Assembly (NCBI GenBank): GCA_026122225.1
Contig: JANEZZ010001871.1
Span: forward strand, 2,157,443-2,221,442
DNA length: 64,000 bases
From: Heloderma charlesbogerti
Lineage: Eukaryota; Chordata; Lepidosauria; Squamata; Helodermatidae
Reading direction: 5' to 3'
The notes under the pieces are model-generated. The model did no database searches. It saw only the letters and a list, made by a program, of their open reading frames with translations, and had not been told where the DNA came from. The translations under genes and the position numbers were made by a program. This document shows positions 46,841 to 58,847 of the stretch, piece by piece (the first letter of the stretch is position 1; every line of letters begins with the position of its first letter).

Positions 46841-48137
46841 TAGGGATGAACAGAACACTTACCTTCCATTCCATTCTGTTTTCACTGGGGGGGGAGGCGC
46901 TCTGTCCCTCCCCCCAGAATCCTCGATGGGGGGGAGGTGATCCGGTCCTCCCCCCCGGAATCCTGCCCAGCCGGCTCCACTCTGCGGCCAAGCCACGGAA
47001 CCACCAGCCGGCTCTGGCTGCCCGCAGCCAGATATCCGGCCGCTGGGCAGCCCTGCAGGGTTGCAAATGGCAGCTGTCATAGGGATGTCAGAGAATTCCG
47101 CGACGGATCTCGGTGAGGCCGAATGCCAGTGCATTCGGCCCCTGAAATCCCTCGCGGAACAAAGCCCCCACCCCCCCAAACCACGAAAGGCATGCGGGAC
47201 GAAGTCCCCACCGCCCCCAACCCACAAAAGGCATGCAAAACGGAGCACTTACCTGCTCTCATCCGCGCCGCTTTGCGAATAGCAGCCGTCCTGCGCCCAC
47301 CATTCGCTTCGTCTTCATAGCCGTTATAGGCTACGTAAACACTTAGGTAGCCTATCACGGCTAACGTAGCCTATCACGGCGGGGGGGGGGAACCCAGCCA
47401 TTTGCGTATGCTGGGTTTTTTCCCCCTGCCATGATAGGCTATGTAAATATTTACATAGCCTATCACAGCTCAATACAGGTACGCAAATGGCGGTGGCTAC
47501 GACAGCCGCCATTTGCATCCCTGCAGGGCTGCCCAGCGGCCAGATGTCCAGCTGCGGGTGGCCGGAGCTGGCCAGGCAGGATTCTAGGGGGGAAGACCAG
47601 ATCACCTCCCCCCTGTTGAGGATTCTGGGGAGAGGGACGGAGCGCCTCCCCACCACCACGGATTGCCCAGCGCGGAGCCAGGTAGGTGTTTCGTACATCC
47701 CTAGGCTGTCATCGCCGCCGCCACTTGTGTCCCTGTATTTAGCCGTGATAGGCTATGTAAATATTTATGTAGCCTATCACGGCAGGGGGGGGGAAACCCA
47801 GTGTACGCAAATGGCGGTAGCCATTTACGTAATACATAAGTATTTACAAATACGTAAATATTTACAAATATGTAAGTATTTACATAGTCTATCACGGCTA
47901 TGAAGAGGAAGTGAATGGCGGCTGCAGGACGGCCGCCATTCGCAAAGCAGCGCGGATGGGAGCAGGTAAGCTCTGTTTTGCGCGCCTCTTGTGGGTTGGG
48001 GGTGGTGGGGACTTCGTCCCATGCGCCTTTCGTGGGTTGGGGGGGCAGGAGCTTCGTTCCGTGATGGATTTCGAGGGGCTGAATGCACTGGCATTCGGCC
48101 TCACCAAGATCCGTCGTGGAATTCTCTGACATCCCTA
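46841..48137 (+). mobile_element. hAT-like element, copy H, itself invaded
   Basis: The ends are TAGGGATGAACAG and CTGACATCCCTA, with the perfect duplication GATTTTAG (46833-46840 and 48138-48145). Without the inner insertion it is about 665 bp. It includes a GC hairpin (GAATGGCGGCTGCAGGAC / GGCCGCCATTCGC, 47912-47942) and TGATAGGCTATGTAAATAT palindromes. Near 47825-47890, TACGTAAATATTTACAAATA words form a tandem run. Outward donors are ACTTACCT (46857) and AGGTAAGC (47963). Confidence 0.92.
47080..47703 (-). mobile_element. hAT-like element nested in copy H
   Basis: It begins TAGGGATGTCAGAGAATTC and ends GTTTCGTACATCCCTA. The flanks AGCTGTCA (47072-47079) and GGCTGTCA (47704-47711) differ at one base. 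It is in the opposite orientation to its host. It contains a repeated phrase around GAAGTCCCCACCGCCCCCAA (three related units, 47150-47235) and a TGATAGGCTATGTAAATATT palindrome at 47430. It proves that a member of the family moved after copy H had inserted. Confidence 0.9.
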
Positions 48138-48145
48138 GATTTTAG

Positions 48146-50262
48146 GAAAGCCAATTTTAATAAACTCGGAACAATCATAAGTAAGTTTCCATGGCAGGTG
48201 CCTCTATGAGAAAAGGAGTCCAAGATGGGTGGGAGCTTTTAAAAAAGGAAATTCTCAAGGCACACTTACAAACAATTCCAACAAGGAAAAAAGACAGAAG
48301 ACAACAGGCGAATGTGGCTTCACAAAAAGCTTAGGGATTACCTGAAAACAAAAAAAAGGACACATATAGGAAGTGGAGGGAAGGCCAAGCAACAAAGGAA
48401 GAGAACAGGCAGTTATCACAGAATTACAGGGATGGTGTCAGGAAGGCTAAAGCTGAGAATGAGCTGAGGTTAGCAAGGAACGCTAAAAGCAACAGAAAGG
48501 TTTTCTTCAGATACATGCATAGTAAAAGACAGAAGAAGGAAATGGTAGTTCAACTATTAAATAAGGATGGTAAAATGATACCAGATGACAAAGAAAAGGC
48601 AGAAGTGCACAATTCCTACTTTGGCTCAGTCTTCTTCCAAAAGAGGGTCTATGCCCCCCCGCCAGCAAAGGCGAAGTACAGGCTGAAGGGGCAGGATTGC
48701 AGCCTGAGGTCAATAGGCATATGGTCAAGGAACACCTAATTTGAATGAGTTCAAATCTCCAGGGCCAGATGAGCTGCACCCTAGAGTAATAAAGGAACTG
48801 GCAGAAGAACTCTCGGAACCACTGTCTATTATCTTTGAGAAATCATGGAGGACAGGGGAAGTGCCAGATGATTGGAGGAGGGCTAATGTTGTTCCTATCT
48901 TCAAAAAGGAGAAAACTGGGAACTACAGACCAGTCAGTCTTCTGGAGCAAATTCTGGAGCAGATTATCAAGCAATCCATCTGTAAGCACCTTGAAAACAA
49001 TGCAGTGATTACTCGAAGCCAACATGGATTTGTCAAGAACAAATCCTGCCAGACAAGTCTGATCACATTTTTTGATCAACTAACCTCCCTTGTGGACTGT
49101 GGGAATACTGTAGACATAATATACCTCAACTTCAGCAAAGCTTTCGACAAAGTGCCCCATGATATCCTGATGAGCAAACTAGCTTAAAGTGGGCTAGATG
49201 AAACAACTATCAGGTGTTGGCTACAGAATTGGATTCAAAGAGTGCTTATCAATGGGATTTTCTCAAACTGGGGAGAGGTAATGAGTGGGGTACCACAGGG
49301 CTCAGTTCTGGGCCCAGTGCTCTTCAACATTCTTATTAATGACTTGGAGGAGGAAGTGCAGGGAATGCTGATCAGATCTGCAGATGACACAAAATTGGGC
49401 GGGATACCTAAGACTTTGGAAGACCTAAACAAAATTCAAAGTGATCTTGATAGACTGGAGCGCTGGGCAGAAAACAACAGAATGACATTTAATAGGGATA
49501 AATGGCAAATTCTGCACCTAGGAAAAAGAAACCAAATGCACAGTTACAAGATGGGGGATACGTGGTTCAACAACACTACAAGCGAGAAGGATCTTGGAAT
49601 TGTGGTAGATCACAAGCTGAAGATATGCCAACAATGTGATGTGGCTGCAAAAAAAGGCAAATGCTCTTTTGGGCTGCAATAATAGAAGCATAGCTTCCAA
49701 ATCCAGGGAAGTACTAGTTCCCCTCTACTCAGCACTGGTTAGGCCTCATCTGGAGTACTGTGTCCAGTTTTGGGTGCCACACTTTAAGAAGGATGCAGAC
49801 AAACTGGAGAGGGTTCAGAGGAGGGCAACAAAGATGATCAGGGGACTGGAAACAAAGCCCTATGAAGAGAGACTGAAAGAACTGGGCATGTTTAGCCTTG
49901 AGAAGAGAAGACTGAGGGGAGATATGATAGTGCTCTTCAAGTACTTGAAAGGTTGTCACAGAGAGGAAGGCCAGATCTCTTCTCGATCGTCCCAGAATGC
50001 AGGACATGGAATAATGCACTCAAGTTACAGGAAGCCAGATTCTGGCTGAACATCAGGAAAAAATTCCTGACTGTTAGAACAGTACGACAATAGAACCAAT
50101 TCCCTAGGGAGATAGTGGGCTCTCCCAAACTGGAGGCCTTCAAGATGAAGCTGGACAGCCATCTGCCAGGGATGCTTTGACTTAGATTCCTGCATTGAGC
50201 AGGGGGTTGGACTCGATGGTCTTATAGGCCCCTTCGAACCCTACTAATCTATGATTCTATGA
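48146..50262 (+). pseudogene. CR1-type LINE, ORF2 remains and 3' end
   Basis: RT fragments appear in order. They are KSPGPDELHPRVIKELAEEL near 48755, DWRRANVVPIFKKEKTGNYR near 48870, SQHGFVKNKSC near 49018 and LNFSKAFDKVPHDILMSKLA near 49130. GVPQGSVLGPVLFNILINDL follows near 49288, then DDTKLGG near 49383 (catalytic ADD), DLGIVVDHKL and [19 protein letters not shown] near 49744. Stops and frameshifts occur at about 48736, 49185, 49680 and 50047. The 3' end reads GGTTGGACTCGATGG, GGCCCCTTCGAACCC and TATGATTCTATGA, the CR1 terminus. The upstream part is separated by the hAT-like element at 46841. It is not functional. Confidence 0.88.
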
Positions 50263-50424
50263 AGTCAGAGAATGAGGAGAATAATCAAGCAGAGGGTGGA
50301 TGCTTCTTTCCTTTCCTTTGATGGGATTCCTATTTCATGCTAGCAGTTTAAATGGTAACATGTAATTGCAAGATTGTTTGCATTTCTAATTAAAAACTAA
50401 AAGTTGCATTTCAGGTAGCTGTAG
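50263..50424. other. Short unassigned gap
   Basis: No feature is seen between the CR1 3' end and the next repeat. Confidence 0.5.
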
Positions 50425-50532
50425 AACTTTCATAAGAACCTAAGAGTCCTGCTGAATCAGACCAAAGGCCTATAGTCCAGCATTTTGTTCCCACAGTGGC
50501 CAGCAAGATGCCTCTGAGACGCCCACAGGCCG
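50425..50532. repeat. Left part of a CR1-3'-type dispersed repeat
   Basis: CTGCTGAATCAGACCAAAGG, AGTCCAGCATTTTGTTCCCA and GATGCCTCTGAGACGCCCA are phrases of a common sauropsid repeat. The match resumes after the provirus at 61389 (GCAGGACATGCATGTGATAG), so the provirus split this repeat. Confidence 0.7.
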
Positions 50533-50895
50533 TGTTAGAAAAAGAGACTCCATAACCGTTGGCGCCTCAGTTACGTAGGAGCCTGAGTGGCAGGAAAAAT
50601 GTGGGCGGAGCAAAAAGGAGAACCATAATGACGCGCTCATGACTAACGGCTTGGTAAGCTGATACTGACTGTTTATTGGCTATTGGCTTGGTAAGCTAAT
50701 GTACTGACTGTTTCATTGGTTATTGGCAAGAACAATAGAGGTGATAAGGTATAAAAGGCTTTTGCACACATATCTCGGGGTCCAGACTGCTCTGCACCCG
50801 TTTTGCAAAACGTTCAATAAAATAGTGTTGGATCCACTGCTGCCTGCCTGGCATCCTTTTCTTCTAAACTGAAAGCAAGAATTTTTTATCTGACA
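50533..50895 (+). repeat. 5' LTR
   Basis: It starts TGTTAGAAA and ends TCTGACA, the usual TG...CA frame. U3 has a 37-bp direct repeat (GGCTTGGTAAGCT at 50648 and 50685) and inverted CCAAT boxes (ATTGG). A TATA box TATAAAAG lies at 50750-50757 and the poly-A signal AATAAA at 50816-50821. The R start is expected near 50775-50785. It would drive provirus transcription by RNA polymerase II. Confidence 0.95.
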
Positions 50896-50898
50896 ATT

Positions 50899-50916
50899 TG
50901 GTGCCATGACTCAGAT
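50899..50916 (+). promoter_or_regulatory. Primer binding site, tRNA-His-like
   Basis: TGGTGCCATGACTCAGAT lies three bases after the LTR. It differs from the complement of the tRNA-His 3' end at two positions, both G-to-A at likely CpG sites, so histidine tRNA was the probable primer. Confidence 0.8.
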
Positions 50917-51133
50917 CCTGCTTCGGGGCGTGTCCCCTTCATGCTGAGCCGAGGGGCCGCAGAGGAGAAGTGGCCACAGGTGGTTGTTTTACACTGCCTT
51001 CTCCTCACGTCGGCAGTGGCGGAGGCACTTGGGGACCAACGCCAGAGGGAGAGGGAGACATGATCACTCCTTTTTGGCACCAGCAGTGGATCAATAGGCA
51101 GCTGGATGCGGCTGTGGGCGGGACAGAGGAGGC

Positions 51134-51145
51134 CTCGGGGTAAGT
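51134..51145 (+). promoter_or_regulatory. Candidate major splice donor in the leader
   Basis: CGGGGTAAGTGA, with the GT at 51140-51141, is a good 5' splice site between the primer site and gag, where simple retroviruses splice to make env mRNA. This is inference from position and motif only. Confidence 0.5.
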
Positions 51146-51315
51146 GAAACAGCTTACTTTAGGGGATACATGTGGGAAGGTGGTGTGTTTGTGATTGTGT
51201 GAGACGCCTACGGGCGAAGCGAGTGAGGAGCCCCAATCTGCATTTCCCTGTCTCGGTGACGGGCTGTGTCAGAGGAGGACGAAGCACAAGATTTGTTGAG
51301 TGAAATCCCACCGTC

Positions 51316-52938
51316 ATGGGCGGGTCCCAATCCAGGCTCACGGAAGAGTCCCATACGCCCTTGGAGTGTTGTTTGTGCAACTGGTCACATTTTAAGCAGG
51401 ATTATGGAACTAAGATGAAGAAGGATCGACTTGTCCTTCTTTGTGCCCGGGAATGGCCGGTATTAGAACCCAAATGGCCACCCAAGGGGTCTTTTGACCC
51501 AACCCTGGTATCTGCTGTGCACATAATAGTAACGCAGAGGGGAAGTTGGGATCAGTTCCCCTATATTGATTCATGGGCAACTTGCATACCTCTCGGTGGC
51601 AGGCCCGCCCTGTGGGTAGTTAAATGTATGTCCTTGGCCCTCCCTGTGATAACTGGAAAAAAATTGACAAGGAAGGGAACACCTAGGGTGGCAGCGACGG
51701 CCCCTGAGGATCCGTTGCTTCCTCCTCCCTACGGGACTGCTGTCGTGGGGAGACTACGCCCGCCCCAGCCGCCACCCCCCCAAGGGAGCCTGCCCAAGAG
51801 TTGCAACCGTTAAAAATTCCTGAGATTGGGTCTATGACTGAGTTCGAGGACACTCTCCAAGATCGTTTGGACACCCTCGAGAAAAATTTCAAAGAGATGA
51901 AGGGTGCTTGGGGGCCTCGAACCCAGGAAAAGGTGCCTGATAAAGAGGAGGAAACAAAAGGAGGGCCTAATTACAATTTACGAAAGGACCCTCAACCACT
52001 AGTAAAATTGACCTTCCCTATTAGAGAGGTCCCCGATCCTACTGCCCAACACCCAAAGGGGACAATGTTTGTTTACGTTCCCTTTACGACATCTGATTTG
52101 TACAATTGGAAACAGTTCAATCCTCCCTTTGAAGAGGACCCTTGTCCACTGTTGTCCTTAATGGAAAATGTGAGGCTTACACACATTCCTACCTGGGATG
52201 ACACACAGATGTTGTTAAACACTTGCTTCCTTAGTCAAAAACCAACTATCCTTGCGGGGGCGCAAACTAGATTTAGAGAAGAGAACCCCCAGGAGACCGA
52301 GGAGCAAATGGCAGAAGGTTTTGCCTATTGGGAGGCCTGACTGGGGAGTGGCCACGGCAGCGCAAAGGCAATTAAATGCTGAATACTTTTGGCTTGTTTT
52401 AGCAGGCATGAAACAGGCTGCTCGAAGGGCCCCCAATCTGCAAAAGGTCTTGACGTTGAAACAGGACAAAAGCGAGCCCCCCCCCGCCGTCTTCCTCCAA
52501 AGGCTGAGAGAAGCCTTTGCTAAATATACTGACATCGACCTGAATGACCCAAATAACCTACCAATTCTCACAACGCAGTTTGTAGGAAATAGCTGCCAAG
52601 ATATTAGAAAGAAGTTACAAAAAGTCGAAGGAGGACTGGCGGCTGATTTGGGAGTCCTGGTTGAGGTAGCCCAGAAGGTCTATGAAAGACGAGAGGAAGA
52701 AGAAGAAAAAGAAGAAGATAAAAGGCAGGCAAAACTACTTGCTGCCGTTCTCAAGCCAGAGAAAGGAGGGACTAAGAAGGGTGGAAAGGGGAACAGAAAA
52801 TGGCCTCCCTTAGGAAAGGATCAGTGCGTTTTCTGAAGAAAGATTGGGCATTGGAAACAAGACTGTGAAGCCCTGAAACAGAAAGAGAAAGAAAGCAGGG
52901 GGGAAGAACAAAGAGTGTTGTATGAACAAGGAAGAGAT
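51316..52938 (+). pseudogene. gag: gag (matrix, capsid, nucleocapsid), broken
   Basis: The chosen ATG gives MGG, allowing N-myristoylation of Gly2. The matrix-like frame runs 51316-51813 and includes a late-domain PPPY at 51721-51732. A frameshift at a C run near 51774-51782 moves the reading to 51801-52340 (Pro-rich region, acidic helix EDTLQDRLDTLEKNF, capsid N-terminus). A second frameshift near 52330 returns to the first frame for the capsid C-terminus and a charged region (YERREEEEEKEEDKRQ). The single nucleocapsid zinc knuckle (C-X2-C-X4-H-X4-C, 52825-52866) has its second Cys replaced by TGA at 52834-52836. The gag frame ends at TAG 52939, in phase with pro. The structural role is known for the family; this copy is dead. 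Confidence 0.9.
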
Positions 52939-52941
52939 TAG
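52939..52941 (+). other. gag-pro readthrough stop (TAG)
   Basis: A single amber codon separates the nucleocapsid frame from the protease frame without a frame change (all positions have the same remainder on division by three). This is the gammaretrovirus arrangement in which translational readthrough makes Gag-Pol. Confidence 0.8.
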
Positions 52942-55900
52942 GACAGACCAGGGCCCAGACCCCTCTTGACCGTTTCCGAGGCAAGACGGGACCCCATGGT
53001 CAAAATTAAAGTTGCGGGTCGCTCCTATGATGCCCTTGTGGATACAGGGGCTGCCTTGTCCATACTCCCCCTTAACAAGCCACCAACGGGAAGTGGGGGA
53101 ACTACCACCATAATGGGGGTCGAGGGAAGGGCAACGCGAGTGCCCCTTTCTCGTCCTTTGTTTACTAAAATTGGAAAAACACACCCAGAACACGCGTTTG
53201 TCTGTACCCCCTCCTGTCCGGTGGCATTGTTAGGGAGGGACTTATTGACTAAGCTCCAAATTGAGATCACTTTCACCCCTGATGGAAGAATGGAAGTACG
53301 ACTTCCCAAGCAACAGAGCAGCAACTATCAAATGGCCCTTTTTAAAGCCATGGAGGAACCCACCTCAGAGGCAAATGAAGACTGGTGCTTAATAGAAAAC
53401 AGAGTCAACCTACTGGTTTGGGCCGGGGTTGGAGGGGCCTCTCGTGCCAAATCGGCAGCACCATACAAAATTCCTCTCAAGGAAGGGGCAAAACCAGTTC
53501 ATATGAAACAATACCCCCTTTCCCGCCAAGGGAAGCTGGGTCTACAACCAGTAATAACGAAGCTCCGAGAGGAAGGCCGACTCATCGAGATAATGTCCCC
53601 CTACAACACGCCCATTATCACTGTGTCAAAAGGGGGGGCAAAGGGTTTCGCCTTGTGCAAGACCTCCGCCTCATTAACCAGCAAATCGAGGCCCCCCACC
53701 CTGTGGTCCCTAACCCACACACCCTTCTCGTAAGAATTCCAGAAGATCATGCATGGTTTACTGTCATAGACCTAAAAGACGCTTTCTTTAGCATCCCACT
53801 CCACCCTGACTCGAGGCCTTTGTTCGCCTTTGAGTGGGAAAGCCCAGAGGGTGAGTCAAAGGTTCAATTAACATGAACAGTGATCCCTCAGGGGCTCAAT
53901 CTTTCACCGGTCGTTTTTGGTCAGCAACTTCAAAAGGACCTCGAGCCTTGGGTCCATCAGCACCTTGAGGTGCATCTCCTCCAATATTGTGACGACCTCC
54001 TGATCTCAGCCAAGGCTAAGGATATGTGCCTAAATGGAACAATTTCCCTCCTTAATCATCTAGCAGAGAGAGGCTATAAAGTGTCAAGGGAGAAGGTGCA
54101 GCTAGTCTGACCAACAGTAAAATTCTTAGGTTACCACTTAGCCAAGGGGACCCGAAGCTTGGGATCAGAAAGAGTCGAAGTCATTCATGACACTCCTGTC
54201 CCTATGTCCCCCCGTGAGCTAAGGGCCTACCTGGGATTGACTGGATTCTGTCTGCTGTGGATAGCCGACTATGGGGAAATAGCACGACCACTATATGAGG
54301 CACCGCAAAAGGATAAATTAGGCAAATGGGAATGGACTAAAGCAATGAATAAGTCTTTCCTCAGCCGTAAAGCTGCCCTTGTGTCACCACCGGCCCGTGC
54401 CATGCCAAATCCCAGTCAACCGTTTAGACTCTATGTGCATGAGAATAAGGGCGTAGCCTCGGGGGTACTCTGCCAATGGACGGGCCTTTCCTGGAGGCCA
54501 GTGGGTTACTACTCCAAAGTCCTTGATGTTGTAGCATGAGGATGGCTGAGCTGCTTGAGAGTGGTAGCAGCGACAGCCTTGATCTGCTAGGGATGGGGGA
54601 GAATTTCTCCCCGAAACTTTGGGGGGCCGAGTGCCAACGCATTTGGCCCCCCGAAATCGGCAGTGAAATTCTCCGCCCCCCCACTCCCCCCGGGATGGGA
54701 CTTATCTTTCACGAATGTCCCTCCCGGCGGCGGGTCCCAGCGGCGGTTCGTTGGGTCTTCGTCAGGGGCAGGGGCGGCAGCCAGTCTTTTGACCGGCTGC
54801 TGCCGCCGCCATTACAAGTGCAGTAAAAAAAAGAAAAAACCCCGTGATAGGCTACGTAACGATTAACGCAGCCTATCACGGCTAGATCTCCAAAGTCAGC
54901 CATGATAGGCTACGTTAATCATCACGTATCCTATCACGGGTGACTTTGGAAAAAAAAAAGCACGTATGCAAATGGCGGCCCCCATAGGGAGCCGCCATTT
55001 GCGTTCCTTATTTGGTCCCTGTAGTCTACGTAAAGATTTACGTAGGCTACGGCGAAAATAAGGGAACGCTATTTGCGTTGCCCTTATTTTCGCCGTAGTC
55101 TACGTAAATCTTTACGTAGACTACAGGGACCAAATAAGGAACGCAACTATTTGCATACGCGCTTTTTTTTTTTTTTTCAAAGTCACCCGTGATAGGCTAC
55201 GTGACGATTTACGTAGCCTATCATGGCTGACTTTGGAAATCTAGCTGTGATAGGCTACGTTAATCGTTACGTAGCCTATCACGGGGGTGGTTTTTTGTTT
55301 TTTGTTTTCCGTGGCCGGGTAGACGGGGCACTTCTACCCGGCCTGAATTTTGCCGGCGAGGGATGGGGCGCCTCCCGCCCGGCCTGAATTTCAGCCGGGC
55401 AATGCAGGGCGCCTCCCCCCGCTCGCATGAACTTTGGGGGGAGAAGCGAAGCGCCTCCCCCCCACCGCGAAGCAAGCTTCGAGGACAGGTAAGGGACTTT
55501 CGTCCATCCCTATGATCTGCACTGAAGCTGGGAAAATGACAATGGGAGGCACCATCAAGGTCTGGGTGCCACATGGGGTGCTGCAAATCCTAGGGTCAGG
55601 GGGAGGAAGCAAATTCCTCAACCTGGCTCAGCACTCCCGAAATGAAATAGGCTTGTTAACAAACGAAAGCCTCACTTTCAAAGCCTGCTCTAGCTTCAAC
55701 ATTGCCACCCTGTTACCGGCAATACAGGCCACATGTGGGCCAGGGCTCCCAGATCATGATTGTCTTGAAGTACTAGACTTGGACACCAAGGGTCGGCCAG
55801 ATCTTGAAGATGAACCATTGGAAGGGGCCGAAGATTTGTTTGTGGATGGGTCCAGTTATATGCTAGACGGGAAGCATTACACAGGGGTGGTTGTCGTCAC

Positions 55901-57404
55901 CCATAGCGAGAGTGTCCATGAAGAATGACTGCCTCCTCATTTCTCTGCCCAATCCACTGAACTGGTGGCCCTGACAAGAACTTTGCAGGCAGGCAAAGGA
56001 AGGCGGGTAAATATTTACACTGACAGTAAGAATGCTTTTGCCGTTGTGCATGCTCACGGACAGTTATGGAAAGAGAGGGGATTCCTTACAGCAAATGGAT
56101 CCCCAGTTGCCAATGGCGGCTTAATCGTAGACCTCTTGGATGCCCTCCAGTTACCCTTACAAGTGGCAGTTATCCACGTCCGAGCCCATGGAAGGGAAAA
56201 AGAGGAAAAGTGGAGGCAAGGAAATCAAAGAGCTGATGAGGCCGCAAAGAGAGCAGCCAGGGAAGGAATCCAAGGAACATTCCTTGTCTTACCCAGAAGG
56301 GGGGAGCGCCCCACATACTCCCCCTCTGAGTTGCAAATGGCACAAGAACACAAAGTGAGTCCTCACGACGATGGATGGATCCAGATGATGGGTGGAAGAC
56401 TGCTTCTTCCACAGACCCTGCAGGGAGCTATCCTGGAACAAGTGCATCACTCTCTTGGACACCCTGGGGCATCAGCCATGATCGACTATTGCAAGAGGCT
56501 ATTTGTCTCCCCTGGCCTAACTGTACACACCCATCGACTAGCCGCAACCTGCGAGGTCTGTCAGAAAACTAATTCCCCCAGAGCCCCCCTTCCACCAAAA
56601 GGAGGGCGACCATGGGCGTACTATCCCTTCCAGAGGGTACAGATCGATTTTGCTGAAATGCCACCGTGTAGGGGTTACAGGTATTTGCTTGTAATAGTGT
56701 GTCAAATGACGGGCTGGGTAGAAGCATTCCCATGCAGGAACTGTCAAGCAAAAACTGTAGTTGCTAAATTGTTACAGGAGGTGGTGCCCAGATTCTCCTT
56801 GCCTGAAGTTATAGAATCTGACCAGAGCTCACATTTCACTTCAGCTGTTACGCAAGGGTTGGCACGAGCTCTGGGGGTAGAGTGGCACTTACACTGCCCC
56901 TGGAGACCCCAGGCGAGTGGGCAAGTTGAAAGAACCAATCGGAGTCTCAAGGAGACTCTAACCAAGCTCCAGCAAGGGGTAAGACTCACTTGGGTTGAGG
57001 CTCTGCCAATAGCTTTGACAAAGCTTCGAAAAATGCCAAGAAAAGACATAAAGCTGTCCCCCCTTTGAACTAATGTTTGGATTCCCGCCTCAGGTACGCT
57101 GCGGAAGGAGGGAGGAGGTCAAATGGGAAATGGGAGATCAGATGTTAAGGGGCCAGTTGATTTCTTACAGTCTGTTCTTTCACAGCTACGAGCTTACTCT
57201 GTCCCATTCCAGAGATTGCCACTAGATGCTCCCATCCATCTCTTCCAACCGGGAGATGAAGTACTGCTGAAAAAGTGGAATAAAGAAGCTTTAAAGGAAG
57301 GGTGGGAAGGACCCTACCTAGTGGGACCAACCAGCCATTCATGTGTAAAACTTGTAGGTTCTAGCAAATGGACACACTGCAGCCGGTTGAAGCCATTTAG
57401 ATGA
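52942..57404 (+). pseudogene. pol: pro-pol (protease, RT, RNase H, integrase), broken
   Basis: The protease has the DTG active site at 53041-53049 and a GRDLL motif near 53233. RT starts after 53400, but a frameshift at a seven-G run (53632-53638) moves it to the next frame. There follow VIDLKDAFFSIPL near 53763, IPQGLNLSP near 53882 and the catalytic YCDD at 53985-53996. In-frame TGA stops lie at 53874, 54108 and 54537. A hAT-like element interrupts at 54588-55512 and reading resumes in phase. RNase H shows VDGSS (Asp at 55845), STELVAL, YTDSKNA and GNQRADE, with a TGA at 55926. Integrase has HHSLGH and CEVC (zinc-binding), Asp 56646, Asp 56820 and Glu 56928: 35 residues lie between the last two, a DD35E core. 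A shift near 57058 precedes the C-terminal GPY module (WEGPYLV). Confidence 0.92.
54588..55512 (-). mobile_element. Palindrome-rich hAT-like element, copy I (inside pol)
   Basis: It begins TAGGGATGGGGGAGAATTTC and ends CTTTCGTCCATCCCTA, with the perfect duplication TGATCTGC (54580-54587 and 55513-55520). It has a terminal palindrome, a CGGCAGCC hairpin and two TGATAGGCTACG palindromes. A central palindrome of about 200 bp (54965-55165) has arms with ATGGCGGCCCCCATAGGGAG and TAGTCTACGTAAA, and mirrored TGATAGGCTACG palindromes follow. One donor motif is damaged (ACTTATCT); the other is AGGTAAGG. Confidence 0.95.
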
Positions 57405-58847
57405 CCCCTGCCTCCTCCTGTCACCCGGAGAGAAGAGGAGGACACGGGCAACGGTCCTCTGCTCCCTGGCACCCCCCAGGAAGCTGCCAGGGACACAGGC
57501 GAAGAAGCCATCCAGGAGCCACAATCGCCTCTTGTCTATAAATCCCAGCACCTAGGAAAGGCCAAGATCCGACTTAATCGGGCTTGACAGAATAGCTACT
57601 CTTGCTAAAATGAAGTGGCTGTGGATCCTAACATTGCTTACCTATGGAGTAATGGGATCAAAACAATCTTGTTGCCAAGAAGGGGGAAACACAGTCTTCA
57701 GAACTTCTCTAGGGACAGAATACTACAAATCCATGAAGTCTATCACTTGCTTTGGAAAGAAGGTTTTCGAGATACAATTAACCAAACCCTACACCTATTA
57801 TACTGGTACTCGGAAAAGCCAATTACCACTAGGGGCCAAAGTTTGCCTCACTAAGGGAGGGCAGTGGGGATTAGACCGATGGAGCCCGCCACGGGTCCAT
57901 CAGACCATTAAGCAAGTTGTGCAGCAAGCCAGGCTAACCCCTACAGCCCCATGTCCGCCCCCCTTAATAAAGGTCCCAGAGATAGAGAAGCGCCCCTGGA
58001 AAGCCAGATTAGGGGTCCCAATAACAGAAGAAACTGATAATGTTTGACTAGAATGGGTAAAGTACACCGCCAAGTCCTTAAATAAGTCTGACTGTTTTAT
58101 TTGTGCTGCAGGAAGATCAGTAGCAAGGGTACTGCCTTTTCCTCTGGGATGGGACACTCCCTCCCTCCTCACCTGTGTGATCCGTTTGTTCCAGCATCCT
58201 AACGCATGGGGAGAGGAGGAGTGCCAGACTCTCAATAAGTTGTACCCTCCCCTCAAATTAGAAAATCATGTTATACCCCCTGTAGCTTTTGTGCGACAAA
58301 GAAACCATACTGGATGTACATACCGAAATCTTAGAGGGGGAGGGGAGCCTGTAGGGAACCTGACAAACAAATGGAGATGTGTTAAATCCACTAGCTTTAA
58401 AAATGATTCCCTCCCAATCCCACAGGCTGATCTCTGGTGGTATTGCGGGGGTCTAGAGTTGTATGAAGTATTGCCCTTCAATTGGTCAGGAGTTTGTGGA
58501 CTGGTCCAGTTGGCAGTCCCCTTTTCAATCGCATTTCATCCAACAAGGGAGACTAGCCAACCCCGAGAGAAACGGTCGGTAACCCCTTTTGATAATCGAA
58601 TATACATTGACTCTATAGGGGTGCCAAGGGGAGTGCCAGATGAGTTCAAAGGGAGAAATCAAATCGCTGCAGGATTTGAGTCTACCCTGTTTTGGTGGGC
58701 GACCATTAACAAAAATGTAGACTGGATCAATTACATTTATTATAATCAACAAAGATTTATAAATTATACCCATGATGGATTGGCTGAGCAGCTAGATGCC
58801 ACTAGCCAAATGGCCTTGGAAAATCGGCGGGTTCTTGATATGATGTT

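Noticed and set aside
57615..57854. 79-codon open frame overlapping the env start in another frame
   Set aside because: It is a shadow of the 3' end of pol or of env; it has no independent motif and env has a signal peptide, Cys pattern and conserved layout.
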